A stretch of DNA of 64,000 nt from Psychromonas sp. MB-3u-54 (GCF_002836415.1 NZ_PJBP01000088.1:18851-82850), one strand, 5' to 3'; counted from the first letter of the stretch, positions 1 through 10,535 are shown. Notes: generated by a model not told the origin, from the letters alone. Program-made: numbers and translations.

Positions 1-1815
1 TGACTCAAAAATCCTATTCTGATTCTCAGGCGCAATACCTATGCCAGTATCCTGCACTCGAATCTGCAATGATAACGCCGTCTCCGACTGTTCAAAAATA
101 ACCGCAGACACCAAAACTTCGCCTTGCTGAGTAAACTTAATCGCGTTGCTGATAAGATTAGTTAATATCTGGCGCAAGCGAATCCTATCGCCCAGCACCC
201 AGGTATTCATTTCCTGGGGCAAATTGTAATTTAGCTGTAATCCTTTTTTCTTAGCCAGAGGGTCAAGCGAAGTAACCAAATGCTTAATCAACTCCTGCAA
301 TTGTAAGGGGTGGTTGTCAATCTGCAGTTTACCCGCCTCAATTTTAGAAAAATCCAGAATATCATTGATAATATCCAGCAATCCGAAGCCGGAGGATTTG
401 ATCATTTCCATAAAACGACGCTGTTCGCTGCTCAGTTCGGTTTCCAGCACCAGCTCAGTCATACCCAGCACGCCGTTCATTGGGGTACGAATCTCATGAC
501 TCATGGTCGCCAGAAATTCACTTTTAGCCTGGCTGGCCTTTACCGCGATCTCTTTTTCATGCAGTGCCTGCTGGATACTCTTACGAATAGATGACTCCAT
601 AAAGACAAAAGACTCTGCCAGACGTCCCACTTCATCGCTATATTTCATCGCCAGACGGTTAATTTTTATGGTGTCGGGGTTTTGCTGACTGAAATCCTGG
701 GTTGGTAATGCCTTAGCATAAGACGCCAGGGTGTTCAGCGGACGAGATATACGAAACACCATAAGCAGTGCGGCAGCTAAACCTAGCAGAGAAATCAGGG
801 CAATAATAATACTCTGCCGCTTGATCAGGTTTTTACCCGGTGCTTTGATTTCGGCCTTCGGGACGACCACGCCCAGATACCAGTCGAATGCTTTAAAGTA
901 GCTGGTGAAAACTTCGACCTCACGATCACCGGAAAAGGGATCGTGATAACTGAGGGCGCTCTTATTTTTGCCATTTGCGGCAATAATATTATCCAGTACG
1001 CTGCTGTATCGCGGCAGAGACGGGTCCCTAAACTTATCTAAGCGATCTCCCGGAGGGGCAATAAGAATTTGTTTATCGCCATCAAAGAGAAAAGCATAGC
1101 CGGTTGTTGCTATCTGAATCTTAGTAAAAGTCTGGGTCAGGGTAGCAATAATACTGTCCATCTTACGCTGGCTTTCCTGCTCAACATTATCAAAGTTGAC
1201 AATCACAGCCAGGGTCCAGGGCCAGCCATTGACGGGCATAAACTGCCCCATAAATTGACCCGGCGTTGTTCGCCCTGGTTTATGCCAGGAAAAAATCGCC
1301 GTATCGCCGCGCGGTCCCAGCTCATCGTTCCGCATGGCTTCATAAATCAAACGCCCTTTAACATCCCGAATACCATTAATCGCCGCACCATCGAGCTCCG
1401 CTTGATTAGAAGCAAGAATAGTACCCTTGTGATCAAACAGAAAAATGTCACCGTTAGGATAATCAATTTTAGATAGCCAGCGCTTTGCTCTTTGCTGCGT
1501 TTCCTCTTCGGGCAAACTGCCATCTCGACTCAGCTGCATAAATTCACGCAGCACAGAATTACTTATTTTGGCAGTCTGTACCATCTCTATTTTTAACTGT
1601 GTCAGCAGCTCAATTTTGTCACTGATCAGTTGATCATAACTACTGCGAATATTCAGTTCGGCCAGTTGCAGCACATTTTCAGCCGATGACTGCTCCGCCC
1701 GAAGCATAGCCTTACCGACATCACGTTGAGTAAAGTACAAAGTAGCCGTAGAGGTGATCACCAGCACCAACAGGATCAGCGCCATCACCTTAAATTTCAG
1801 CGAAGTAAAAATCAT
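1..1815 (-). CDS. membrane sensor histidine kinase, probably hybrid (3' end beyond window)
   Basis: Reading leftward from the ATG at 1815 the frame stays open for 605 codons to the window edge. The protein has an N-terminal membrane segment (about residues 7-27), a large periplasmic region of Cache type, a second membrane segment (about 331-350), a HAMP linker, and a HisKA domain with H-box [11 protein letters not shown] (His440). An N-box ([11 protein letters not shown], about 550) and a G1 box (DTGIGIAP, about 590) follow. The sequence stops inside the ATPase domain, so any receiver or Hpt domain is unseen; hybrid is inferred from the H-box style. Its ATG overlaps the stop of the upstream binding-protein gene (ATGA), so the two are translationally coupled. 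Inference: the kinase senses what the binding proteins capture. Confidence 0.9.
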   Translation of the reverse strand, partial: MIFTSLKFKVMALILLVLVITSTATLYFTQRDVGKAMLRAEQSSAENVLQLAELNIRSSYDQLISDKIELLTQLKIEMVQTAKISNSVLREFMQLSRDGSLPEEETQQRAKRWLSKIDYPNGDIFLFDHKGTILASNQAELDGAAINGIRDVKGRLIYEAMRNDELGPRGDTAIFSWHKPGRTTPGQFMGQFMPVNGWPWTLAVIVNFDNVEQESQRKMDSIIATLTQTFTKIQIATTGYAFLFDGDKQILIAPPGDRLDKFRDPSLPRYSSVLDNIIAANGKNKSALSYHDPFSGDREVEVFTSYFKAFDWYLGVVVPKAEIKAPGKNLIKRQSIIIALISLLGLAAALLMVFRISRPLNTLASYAKALPTQDFSQQNPDTIKINRLAMKYSDEVGRLAESFVFMESSIRKSIQQALHEKEIAVKASQAKSEFLATMSHEIRTPMNGVLGMTELVLETELSSEQRRFMEMIKSSGFGLLDIINDILDFSKIEAGKLQIDNHPLQLQELIKHLVTSLDPLAKKKGLQLNYNLPQEMNTWVLGDRIRLRQILTNLISNAIKFTQQGEVLVSAVIFEQSETALSLQIRVQDTGIGIAPENQNRIFES

Positions 1816-2966
1816 TGCGGAAGCTCAATCTGCCAGTATAATTTATCCGCTGCAGCAAGCAGGTCGGCATTGACGTACAGACCTATCTTTTCTGCAGTTT
1901 TCATATTCATGATCATACTGAACGCCCCCTCAAAGTGCTGTTTCAGATTGCGCGGTTTAGCACCATTGATTATTTGCCCGACATTTTCAGCCACAAACAT
2001 TCCTTCCGGCCCGGCTCCCGAGCGCGGGATCAGACTCATCAGGAGACCATAACGCACTTGCAGTTCTCCATTCTGTGCGAATGTTGGAATATCAAAGCGA
2101 TTAGCGGTTTTTACAAGCTTGGGGATGGTTTCGGCGTTTACCCCCCCTTGAGTGGAAACAAAAAGAGCATCGACTTTCTCTGCCAGCTTATCGAAGCACT
2201 CTATAACACTTTGATCCACCCGCTGTTGATCAGCAATATCACTCTGGGTATAACAAGGCACTATTTCATAGTCCAGCTCTGCCGAGGCCTGCTCGATAAA
2301 ATCCATACCCGCGTAGCTTCTGCCACTGACTGTATTTTCATAAAACACGCCCAATTTTTTAAATTCGATCAGCTGGTGAAAAACCTGTATTTGTTGTGAT
2401 AGAAGATGAGGATCGTAACTGGCAAAAATATGATCATAACCTGGATCATTCTGGCTTTTAATAATACCAGAATGCAGGGGATCCGAAGTAGAAATGACAA
2501 TAGTGGGTGCCCGATGAAGATTATTGGCCAGATCCTGCCCCGCCCATGTGCCCATAGCAAAAACCATATCAATATCGTTGCTCTTATTGAGCCTTCCGGT
2601 CAGGCTTTTACGAGTTTTTTTGCGGGCAATATCGTTCCAACCGGCTGAATAGTAGCCATCGGCAACAAATTCCAGATACTGGCTGTTAATATTATGCGAC
2701 AACCACTGCCACAATTTTTTGCTATCTTTCTCGGGAAAGTCAGGTAGATAAAATGGTTCAATCCAGCCTAGCTGGCTCAGACCTTTGGCCGTTGCATACA
2801 GATAATCATAATAAGATTTGTAGTCACCACCCTGATAGTAAGCGATACGCCAGCGTTGATCTGGCTGAGATTGCGGACGACTGCTAAAATCCCCAGCATT
2901 CGCAATCGCCGTCAGGACAGTGCAGCACAGCACCAGCCAGATAGAAATTCTTTGTATTTTTTTCAT
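1812..2966 (-). CDS. periplasmic ABC_sub_bind-family binding protein, second of a tandem pair
   Basis: 384 aa with a cleavable signal peptide (residues 1-24, ending near ANA). The rest resembles the type I periplasmic binding fold of the ABC_sub_bind family (Pfam PF04392): an [12 protein letters not shown] motif, a TSDPLHSGI loop and a [12 protein letters not shown] helix. It is a clear paralog of the preceding gene, sharing [19 protein letters not shown] and the C-terminal NGAKP segment. Its stop overlaps the start of the sensor kinase. No permease or ATPase gene is adjacent, so a ligand-presenting role for the kinase is more likely than transport. The ligand is unknown. Confidence 0.85.
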   Translation of the reverse strand: MKKIQRISIWLVLCCTVLTAIANAGDFSSRPQSQPDQRWRIAYYQGGDYKSYYDYLYATAKGLSQLGWIEPFYLPDFPEKDSKKLWQWLSHNINSQYLEFVADGYYSAGWNDIARKKTRKSLTGRLNKSNDIDMVFAMGTWAGQDLANNLHRAPTIVISTSDPLHSGIIKSQNDPGYDHIFASYDPHLLSQQIQVFHQLIEFKKLGVFYENTVSGRSYAGMDFIEQASAELDYEIVPCYTQSDIADQQRVDQSVIECFDKLAEKVDALFVSTQGGVNAETIPKLVKTANRFDIPTFAQNGELQVRYGLLMSLIPRSGAGPEGMFVAENVGQIINGAKPRNLKQHFEGAFSMIMNMKTAEKIGLYVNADLLAAADKLYWQIELPQ

Positions 2967-3017
2967 GATTTATCAGTACTCCTGCCTGCAGCTAATATCA
3001 ATAGCCGATTTTTTATA

Positions 3018-4178
3018 TTATTTTCTGCTCTGAATTTCGTGGTAAATCTCATCGGCTGCTCCCAGTAATAAAAGGGGAGGATTAAAACCGATGATCTTTG
3101 CTGTTTTCAGATTCAGTGCCACCTTTGGAGGTTCCTCGAAAAGTTGAGCCAATTGCCCAGGCTTCGCGCCATTGAAGACTTTAGCAATTGTGGAGGCATG
3201 AAAATCGCCTAAATAGCGAAATGCTGCGCGCGACAGGCTCAATAGAAATCCATATTTAACTTCCTCGGCACCAGACTGAGAGAATGTTGGTATCCGGTAC
3301 TTATTAGCAATCTCTACTAATTTAGGAATACTGTTAGAAGTCACACCACCTTGATTGGTCACATATATTGCTTCAGCACTCTTAGCAAGCAGCTCAAAGC
3401 AAGAGATCACACTGGCTTCAGCTATCGCCTTTTCACTGATATCACTCTGCGTATAACAGGGAACAATTTCAAAGCCACGTTCCTTTGATAGTATTTCAAT
3501 CGAATCAATCGCAGCATAACTCCGGCCGCTGGCGCTGTTTTCGAAAGCGATTCCCAAATGCTTAAATCCTACCAATTCATGGAAAAGCTTTACCTGACGA
3601 GCAAATCGATTTAAATCAAGCGTTGCATGTAAATGCTCATAACCAGAGTTATCAACACTTTTGATAATGCCAGCGGCCAGAGGATCGCTGGCAGACAAAA
3701 CCAACGTGGGGGTTGTATGGCGATCATTTGCCAGATCTTGACCTGCCCAGGTTCCCATTGCTATCATTAAATCAATATCCTGCTTACCCTTAAGTCGATC
3801 AATTACTTCTGTAGAATACTGCTTACGCCGCTTTTCATCCCAGCCAGCCGAATAGTGCGCATTCGAAACAAACTCGATATAATCACTCTTAATCTGTGTT
3901 GCTAACCATTTCCAGAGAAGATCTGTATTTTCACCCTGCTGAGCAGGGATCACTTGATCCTCAATCCAGCCAAGTTTCATCAACCCCTTTACAGTGGCGC
4001 TAAACTCTTTTTGGTAGTCGGTATATTCCCCTCCCTCGTAATAGCCAATACGCCATCGCTTTCCGTCATTTAATACGGGGTCAGTGCTAAAAGAGAGCTT
4101 ATCTCCTACCTCAGCTATGCTGGTGAAACTTATAAGAGCACAAATAAAAATGTAGAGAACGTTTCGAATACAATACAT
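3018..4178 (-). CDS. periplasmic ABC_sub_bind-family binding protein, first of a tandem pair
   Basis: 386 aa with a signal peptide (residues 1-22), then the same type I binding-protein fold as the next gene. Shared landmarks are YYEGGEYTDYQ against [11 protein letters not shown] near residue 45, [12 protein letters not shown] near 140, SASDPLAAGIIKS, ENSASGRSYAA and CYTQSDIS. The pair are diverged tandem duplicates; differences cluster in the C-terminal lobe (AAFRYLGDFHASTIAK here, [15 protein letters not shown] in the other), which may mean different ligands. The gap to the next gene is 51 bp and to the upstream gene 84 bp with no obvious terminator, so co-transcription is plausible. Confidence 0.85.
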   Translation of the reverse strand: MYCIRNVLYIFICALISFTSIAEVGDKLSFSTDPVLNDGKRWRIGYYEGGEYTDYQKEFSATVKGLMKLGWIEDQVIPAQQGENTDLLWKWLATQIKSDYIEFVSNAHYSAGWDEKRRKQYSTEVIDRLKGKQDIDLMIAMGTWAGQDLANDRHTTPTLVLSASDPLAAGIIKSVDNSGYEHLHATLDLNRFARQVKLFHELVGFKHLGIAFENSASGRSYAAIDSIEILSKERGFEIVPCYTQSDISEKAIAEASVISCFELLAKSAEAIYVTNQGGVTSNSIPKLVEIANKYRIPTFSQSGAEEVKYGFLLSLSRAAFRYLGDFHASTIAKVFNGAKPGQLAQLFEEPPKVALNLKTAKIIGFNPPLLLLGAADEIYHEIQSRK

Positions 4179-4262
4179 GGTAATTCCGCCTATAGTTATG
4201 ATCTATTAATACTTTGTTATACAAGTAGAGCCTCTCTAATTATCTAAGTACTCAGCCTTAGA

Positions 4263-5855
4263 TCAGACAGTTACTACGTTGCCAGCAAAATAACATCCTA
4301 GTTGATCTGCCAACTGAGCATACCAATCCTCAGATATGACTTGATCTGGAGCTGCATCAGCGACTGTTTCTACCAAAGATGCCTTATGTGCGTCATGTAC
4401 GGTCATCTCGACAATGTTACTGATATGGTCATTAAGCGACATCTCTGACGCTATCATTTCTAACTGGCCAACTGGGTGTAAGGCACCATGCGCCCATTTG
4501 CGCATAACTGTCTGCATACCTGACAAATATTTATCCGTAGGTATTCCCTGAATATACGGGATCAACGACCTATGTCTGCCATGTTCTTCGATAGACTTTA
4601 CGAGCCCCTGCTGAATAACTGGCAGGTAATCGGCTTGATAATAACCACCCGCGCAAGTTACACCTCGAGCAAAAGCCAATACAAAGAAACAGGTAAAGGT
4701 CGACGGTATCAACCTTTTAGTCTCCAAGCTATCTATCAGGTTGCTTGCTGTCAACTCTACTTTGTGCTGCACTCCTGACTCGCTGATCCCTATTAAGCAT
4801 AGTAGATCAGAACTTTTATCCAAAAAAAGCGGGACTCTTCGCCCTGCATCGTCTATCCACCAAAATAGAAAACTTCCTGTAGATTTAGTCGGATTAATCC
4901 GTAAAGAATCCGCAGACAGAATACGGTTTTCAAGCCCTTCGGATTGCCAACAACCTCGCGCATCATCTAGGTTAGCAAGCAGTATTTTTAGAAAGTCCGC
5001 ATCCAGCATTAACAGCGATGCCATAGAGGTCGCCGACCTAAGATCACGGACCAATAAGGTACGAACAATCTCTTCTTGTTCCAAATATAATAACTGCGAT
5101 GCCTCACCATCGTGAAACAGCCGTTTCCAGAGCAGACTGTTGATCACAACAGCCTGCTCTGAGTAGGAAGAAAGGCCCAATACTTTCGGGCTAGAATATT
5201 CAGATTCCAACACCGACATTAAAGCCTTGCCAGTCGCAGCTAAGATTAAATTATCACCCACCATTTTACGAGTGGACTTTTCCGCTCGTTCAACAGCTCC
5301 TTTCTCAAAAGGTCCTGTCAACGAGACAGTCTCGTTTTGTCGACGTTTTGGAAAGAGAGGCAAGCGGATAGGTATTCCAGCACGCTTAAACTCAGTTGTA
5401 TCATAACACAATATCCCGCGAGGATAGGTCAGGTTATTCAATGGAATAGCGCCACAGGCCAGCACAGGCACTGTCTTAGCCTTTTGACCATTGGGCAGTT
5501 TGCGCTGACTGAACAGCAGTGTTCCCTGCACCGATTGGGCGAAGTAGTCAACGCCATGGTGGTTAGCCGTCAGCACCACCGGGCTCTGTTTCAGCTCTTC
5601 CCGCGCCATTACGGCGACCTCCTCACCCAGCAGGGGTAAGGCATATTCATAAACAGCATCAGCCAGATCGTCGGCTGACTGGTAGCGCTCGCTGGCGGTT
5701 TCAGTCACCACGTCAAGATATTCGCTCAGCGACAGTTCACCGTACAACTCCAATGTTCGGTCTACAACCGGCAGGCGCTTTCTGATCTCAGCCATATAGT
5801 ATTCGATCAAAGAGTCATTTCCCGTGACACAGTCGTCTTTATTAAGTGTATTCAT
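4263..5855 (-). CDS. uncharacterised cytosolic protein of the epimerase/MFS cassette
   Basis: About 530 aa. I do not recognise the family. I place the start at ATG 5855, one base after the MFS stop, with AGGAAG 11 nt upstream; an in-frame ATG at 5900 would overlap the MFS gene. No signal peptide or membrane segment is evident. Visible features: a helical, acidic N-terminus; TANHHGVDYFAQ near residue 98; a block with PVLACGAIPLNNLTYPRG; and a Gly/Tyr-rich stretch ARGVTCAGGYYQADY near residue 415. The His/Asp cluster NHHGVD recalls acyltransferase active sites, but the His-Asp spacing is one residue short of the PlsC HX4D rule. Tight linkage to an epimerase and an exporter suggests a biosynthetic enzyme; that is inference. 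Confidence 0.75.
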   Translation of the reverse strand: MNTLNKDDCVTGNDSLIEYYMAEIRKRLPVVDRTLELYGELSLSEYLDVVTETASERYQSADDLADAVYEYALPLLGEEVAVMAREELKQSPVVLTANHHGVDYFAQSVQGTLLFSQRKLPNGQKAKTVPVLACGAIPLNNLTYPRGILCYDTTEFKRAGIPIRLPLFPKRRQNETVSLTGPFEKGAVERAEKSTRKMVGDNLILAATGKALMSVLESEYSSPKVLGLSSYSEQAVVINSLLWKRLFHDGEASQLLYLEQEEIVRTLLVRDLRSATSMASLLMLDADFLKILLANLDDARGCWQSEGLENRILSADSLRINPTKSTGSFLFWWIDDAGRRVPLFLDKSSDLLCLIGISESGVQHKVELTASNLIDSLETKRLIPSTFTCFFVLAFARGVTCAGGYYQADYLPVIQQGLVKSIEEHGRHRSLIPYIQGIPTDKYLSGMQTVMRKWAHGALHPVGQLEMIASEMSLNDHISNIVEMTVHDAHKASLVETVADAAPDQVISEDWYAQLADQLGCYFAGNVVTV

Positions 5856-5856
5856 A

Positions 5857-7551
5857 CTACGAAGTTTCTTCCTGTATTTGCTGCTGTTGATCGGCATCAC
5901 GACCTGTCAACCAGATAAAAATAAGGGCCATGACGATGTATGCCAGCCCCAGATAAGTGATGCCAATACTCACATCCTCGAATAGAAACAGCCAGGCGAA
6001 AATGATCGGCCCAAGCATTTGGCCGATGCGGCTGGAGGCACGAAATATACCCATCGCCTTGCCTTCACCGAGCTCCTGAGTGATATCCAGTTTGAGCAGA
6101 AAAACGCTCTGCGCCGATAGTACCAGACAGTTGGATAATCCCAACAAAAAAATGGCAATGGTTGTCGCCAGCAGCCCGTCCCAGATACTGAAAGTAAGGA
6201 ATGCGCTCGCCCCCAGCAGACTGCCGATCAGCACCAGTCGTTGTTTATTTTCGGTCGCATCTATCAGCCGTCCAACTCTTGGGGCAAGCACCGCGATGCA
6301 GACACCAAAGAGCATCAACACCTGACCTATGGTGGATTCCGAGATACCTTGTCGATTTAGATAAACCGGACTGAAATAGTTAAGAAAACCCACCACGGCA
6401 ATAGATGCTGGCATGCTGCTGAAAAAGATGGCAGCCAGCACTCGCCTGTCCAGCAAGAAGCGGCGCAAGACTGACTTTCCGGCATGTTGCAGCGGCACGG
6501 CTTTAGTTTTGCTTGGCGTCGTGGCGGGATAACCCAGGATCAGCAGACTATACACTACTACTAAAGTAATAATCACCGCTCCACTGAGGAACACCACCTC
6601 GTAACCGAACTGTTCGGCCATCACCGCACCGGTGGCGGCACCACAAAGACTGCCGGCATAGAGACCGGCAGCCAAATGAGACATTCCCTGCGCCTTAGTG
6701 GATTTATCCGTATTACGAATAACAAAACCGTGCGAGGACAGTTGCACCAGACCGTAACCCAGACCAACCAGCCCTCGGGAAAGGATAAAATGCAGGGCAT
6801 CGGGAGCCATCCAGGAATACAGGGCACCGAGCGTTGCCAGTGCCAGTCCCGCATAGAAAGGTTCCTGCCAGCCGCGCCGGTCAAACCAGACGCCCGCCAG
6901 CAGAATCGCCACACCAACACAAAAAAACTCAACGGAAATCGGCAGCCCCATCATCACATTTTGGGATAGCCCGAAAAAATCTTCTTCCATTTTGCCCATA
7001 TACAGCGGAATAAAAGCCATCGACAGATCTATTCCGAATAGAAAGGCAAAGATTGCCGGCCGCATCAGCCGATAGTCCACGCCCTCTTTTTGCTGTTGAT
7101 TGGTCTTGGCCCGGGCAGTGAGTCTGGAGATTAATACAAAAGAGACTTCGAGACAGATCAGTGCAGCAATTAAGATCGCCGTACCCCCTGCCGCCAGCAA
7201 CTCAGGCAAGGCATCGGGCATGGTATTTGTATTGTAAAGCGGTTTTATATATAACCACAGGAAAGTAAATAGTGCGGTGCCCAGCACTAGACTTATGCCC
7301 GCAGCAGGCTTTTTTTCCAGCCAGAATCGAGCTCCCGGGCGATACAGATTAAATATGATCAGAACCAGCACACCTGCCAATAGCGACCATAACAGCGCCT
7401 GAAGTTCTGCTGTCTCTGCCATACCCTGTTTAAGATAGGTCAGCTTATCTGAGAAAACAGCCCCCATACTGAGCAATAAATAGGTAATTGTCAGACTCAG
7501 AGGCAACATCAATAATGCGGTAATAGTGACCGGGCGTATTTTCATAAGCAC
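5857..7551 (-). CDS. MFS transporter, likely small-molecule exporter
   Basis: 564 aa, very hydrophobic, with about 12-14 membrane segments. MFS signatures include a loop with WFDRRGWQEPF after a transmembrane segment and, in the second half, RVGRLIDATENKQR. It is longer than the usual 400-450 aa because the N-terminal 190 residues carry extra membrane segments and a charged loop (ARAKTNQQQKEGVDY). The GTG at 7551 directly follows the stop of the DapF-like gene, with AGGTGG 5 nt upstream; an ATG at 7545 is the alternative. Export is inferred from position between an apparent racemase/epimerase and an unknown enzyme, as in opine metallophore loci where CntK (DapF-like) is linked to an MFS exporter. 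Confidence 0.88.
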   Translation of the reverse strand: MLMKIRPVTITALLMLPLSLTITYLLLSMGAVFSDKLTYLKQGMAETAELQALLWSLLAGVLVLIIFNLYRPGARFWLEKKPAAGISLVLGTALFTFLWLYIKPLYNTNTMPDALPELLAAGGTAILIAALICLEVSFVLISRLTARAKTNQQQKEGVDYRLMRPAIFAFLFGIDLSMAFIPLYMGKMEEDFFGLSQNVMMGLPISVEFFCVGVAILLAGVWFDRRGWQEPFYAGLALATLGALYSWMAPDALHFILSRGLVGLGYGLVQLSSHGFVIRNTDKSTKAQGMSHLAAGLYAGSLCGAATGAVMAEQFGYEVVFLSGAVIITLVVVYSLLILGYPATTPSKTKAVPLQHAGKSVLRRFLLDRRVLAAIFFSSMPASIAVVGFLNYFSPVYLNRQGISESTIGQVLMLFGVCIAVLAPRVGRLIDATENKQRLVLIGSLLGASAFLTFSIWDGLLATTIAIFLLGLSNCLVLSAQSVFLLKLDITQELGEGKAMGIFRASSRIGQMLGPIIFAWLFLFEDVSIGITYLGLAYIVMALIFIWLTGRDADQQQQIQEETS

Positions 7552-8700
7552 TTAAACCACCTGTTTCCGGTCTTCAGTCACTATTCCATCTTGATCCTTA
7601 TTTAATACTTCTGACAAGCTGCTGTTTTTTGGGAGCAGACGGTACACAGCATCAAATAACATGACCGGATCAGAGCTTATCTTCCAGCCGTCGGAATTCT
7701 GTTTAATACGAATTTTTGCCTGCTCATCATGCCAACGGCAACGATGAGGTAACACGTCAATATCTGAGATATTAAGGTTTTCCATCAGACTATAGATATA
7801 AGCGACCGCCAACGCACCGGTCCCACAAGCTAAGGTCTCCCTATTGATACCCCGTTCAAAACAACGATTTTCTATCTCCCCTGAAGCAAGACGACGGGCA
7901 AAATTAACATTTATGCCCGCAGGAAAAATATGCCGCATCCGATTGTTTATATAGTTGCCGATATGCTCGATCAGCCAGGAACCAAAGCTTTCGCGACGTT
8001 CAGCATCTTGACCGGATCCGGCAAAAATATAGTCCGCCTGTTCCGGTGCGGAAAAGTCACTATCGGGGAAGATCACCAGATGGGGTTCACCGGTAAACAC
8101 CAGCAATGATCTGATACGTAGCTCGGTATCGTTTGTGTAAGCCTTCAGATCACCGGCGCGAAACTTCACGACTAGCTCCTGCATCTCATGAATGGCTGGA
8201 GCAACCTGACCTGCGTATTCAAAGTCCACCAATTCTGGTGGCGTTAATCGCGGATGCCCAAGATTAACCCAACTGCCGATCTGGTCATCCTCTGCTCCGA
8301 TATTGATAACCTTAGGCGTTGCCAGAGGGATCTCGGTCATTATGGAAGCGTTACTTATACCATGTTTATCCAATAAATAACTGGCGATACACATCAGACC
8401 GTTACCGCAGCACAGCGCTTCTTCACCCGACGGTTCAAACATTCGAAACAAGAATTCAGCCTGTTCTTCCTGTGGAGGTCGCGTCCAGTAGTCCCGGCTA
8501 AGATTAATTGATTGCAGTGATGATTTATTACAACGCTGAATGATCAGCAGATTATCACAACCTACACCAAAACTGATGTTGGTCGCCTGAAATGCGAAAC
8601 GGGACATATCATCCTCGCTGAGCACAGTCTGCTCGGTCTCATCGACAATAACAAAACTATTGCCGCAGGATGTATATTTAACGAAAGGAATAAATTGCAT
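7552..8700 (-). CDS. DapF-like amino-acid epimerase/racemase, enlarged
   Basis: 382 aa, against about 275 aa for housekeeping diaminopimelate epimerase. Both catalytic thiol motifs are present: EEALCCGNG (the Cys before GNG is residue 98) and ERGINRETLACGTGA (Cys292). The GNPH-like segment is GEPHLVIF (about 204-211). Extra sequence lies at about 60-85, in the middle (about 215-250), and in a 60-residue C-terminal tail. Two-cysteine acid/base chemistry at an amino-acid alpha carbon is known for the family, which includes diaminopimelate epimerase and the histidine racemase CntK of staphylopine synthesis. The first-gene position and the linked transporter argue against lysine or wall metabolism. 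Substrate unknown. Confidence 0.82.
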   Translation of the reverse strand: MQFIPFVKYTSCGNSFVIVDETEQTVLSEDDMSRFAFQATNISFGVGCDNLLIIQRCNKSSLQSINLSRDYWTRPPQEEQAEFLFRMFEPSGEEALCCGNGLMCIASYLLDKHGISNASIMTEIPLATPKVINIGAEDDQIGSWVNLGHPRLTPPELVDFEYAGQVAPAIHEMQELVVKFRAGDLKAYTNDTELRIRSLLVFTGEPHLVIFPDSDFSAPEQADYIFAGSGQDAERRESFGSWLIEHIGNYINNRMRHIFPAGINVNFARRLASGEIENRCFERGINRETLACGTGALAVAYIYSLMENLNISDIDVLPHRCRWHDEQAKIRIKQNSDGWKISSDPVMLFDAVYRLLPKNSSLSEVLNKDQDGIVTEDRKQVV

Positions 8701-9500
8701 AATATTAGTTATCCGGGTTCTTATTCTGAATTTGGAGTCCGATTTTAAAATTGCTTTTATTTTACTTCCAGAAGCAGTATTTCAGGAAGACGATCCCGAT
8801 AATCAGACGTTTAGACGGGCCTGCATAAAATTCTGTCACCTATAGGCACAACCGAGGAGCAATGCATAATTTTCCAATGAATTGCTAAAAAATAAAGAAG
8901 AATCTAAATGATTAATTAAAAAATGATATTAAAATTATTCTTTTTATAACCTAACAGGTGCTAATAATTTAACACAATCACAAATGATTATCTCTTATAA
9001 AAACAGATGCACTTCATCAAAATAACATAAAAAACACAGTAAAAACAACATTTTATAAATCAGACATGAATAAAAAGTCTTTCTGAGGATCGAGTGTTTA
9101 TATAAAGAATGATAAAAAACATTTATTACAGCAGAGCTAAAATAGCCGTTTTTTACTGGATTTAAAATAATCCTCTGCCTTAGCTAACCACTAATAAGAG
9201 AAATATATTATTAATAACCAATATCAATTGGCCGTCAGCAATGATTTTTTTCCCTGATATCCCGTTGCGCATTAATATAATTCTGAGCATGTCATACCCG
9301 TTTTAAAGTAGTAATTGGCGGCTGATTGATATTAATCGGATTGGTATAAATCGGACTGATATAAAAAAAAGATAATGGTCCCAACTCATACGCTCAAAAT
9401 TGCGCTATCGCAATTGAACTAAAAAAATAGATATAAATGACAAACAAAAGAATATTGCGGACTGATACTTTAAATTTTGGAGGAGTGGAACAACAAAGGT
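8701..9500. other. AT-rich gene-free region with a decayed inverted-repeat element
   Basis: No convincing gene. The left part should hold the promoter of the leftward epimerase operon; I cannot fix its boxes. Between about 9217 and 9352 there are imperfect inverted ends: ACCAATATCAATTGGCCG at the left, and at the right a segment whose complement begins ACCAATCCGATTAATATC. This looks like a worn relative of the ATACCAA elements described elsewhere in the window. Confidence 0.4.
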
Positions 9501-9509
9501 AAGTGAATT

Positions 9510-10171
9510 TTGAGCGGTACACGAGACTAAAAAAACTAGTGACCCCGGCTCTTATTGGTCAAGGTTGTGCTCTACCAACTGAACTGAAAATAGCTGTAAA
9601 CAAAAAATATAGAGAGATGACTAACTGCAGTTTTATATTTGGTGAATTTGGAGCGGTACACGAGACTAAAAAACAACTAATGACCCCGGCTCTTATTGGT
9701 CAAGGTCGTGCTCTACCAACTGAACTGAAAATAGCTATAAACAACAAATATAGAGATATAACTAACTGCAGTTTTATATTTGGTGAATTTAAAACAAGGA
9801 ATTCAAAATAGGAGAGGTAGTGAATTTGGAGCGGTACACGAGACTAAAAAACACATCATGACCCCGGCTATTATTGGTCAAGGCCGTGTTCGATAGTTTG
9901 AACATTTAATCACTTAAAAATTGGAGCCGTACACGAGACTAAAAAACAGCTCATGACCCCGACTCTTATTGGTCAAGGTCGTGCTCTACCAACTGAACTG
10001 AAAATAGCTATGCATAACAGATATAGAAATATTCTAGCTGGAATTTTATGTTTGGAATTTTAAAACAGGAAAGGTAGTGAATTTGGAGCGGTACACGAGA
10101 CTAAAAAACAACTAGTGACCCCGGCTATTATTGGTCAAGGTCGTGCTCTACCAACTGAACTGAAAATAGCT
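9510..10171 (-). repeat. array of degenerate tRNA-Gly-derived repeats (five units)
   Basis: Five units begin at 9510, 9649, 9827, 9922 and 10084; four extend about 85-88 bp and the one at 9827 is cut short near 9899. Each keeps the tRNA 3' end including encoded CCA, the D-arm and the start of the anticodon stem. All share the same damage: the 5' acceptor strand is replaced (AGCTATTTTC in place of GCGGTAC), about 10 nt are inserted at the anticodon (the CC of GCC follows ACCAATAAGAG), and the T-loop TTCGA is replaced by a T-rich run. Spacers are also partly conserved (TAACTGCAGTTTTATATTTGG occurs after two units). They cannot fold as tRNA. Shared lesions mean the array grew after the first copy decayed. 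Confidence 0.85.
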
Positions 10172-10249
10172 ATAAATAATAAATATAGAAATATTACTGA
10201 CTGAAGTTTTTACTTTTGGGGAGGAGTGGAACAATAAAGGTAGTGAATT

Positions 10250-10325
<76 letters not shown>

Positions 10326-10366
10326 ATCAAATTATCACTTTTAGTTTTACTTCTTCAAGAAGAAGT

Positions 10367-10434
10367 TGGAGCGGCACACGAGACTAAAAAACATCTCATG
10401 ACCCCGACTCTTATGGTCAAGGTCGTGTTCTATA
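10367..10434 (-). pseudogene. degenerate tRNA-Gly repeat between functional copies
   Basis: It carries the same T-arm lesion (a run of A in place of the T-loop on this strand) and the same anticodon insertion as the array at 9510-10171, and breaks off at TATATTTTGAAC, much as the unit at 9827 does. It shows that degenerate and intact units are interleaved rather than separated. Confidence 0.8.
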
Positions 10435-10459
10435 TTTTGAACACCAATCACTTCAAATT

Positions 10460-10535
<76 letters not shown>

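Noticed and set aside
1069..1476. 135-aa rightward frame
   Set aside because: Antisense to the sensor kinase, whose own domains are clear; no supporting signals.
4263..5855. PlsC-type acyltransferase from the NHHGVD motif
   Set aside because: The His-Asp spacing is HX3D rather than HX4D, and the downstream acyltransferase blocks were not found.
9503..9811. 102-aa open frame with internal repeats (PTELKIA twice)
   Set aside because: It is an accidental reading of the tRNA-Gly-derived repeats on the opposite strand; the peptide repeat mirrors the DNA repeat, with no credible ribosome site.
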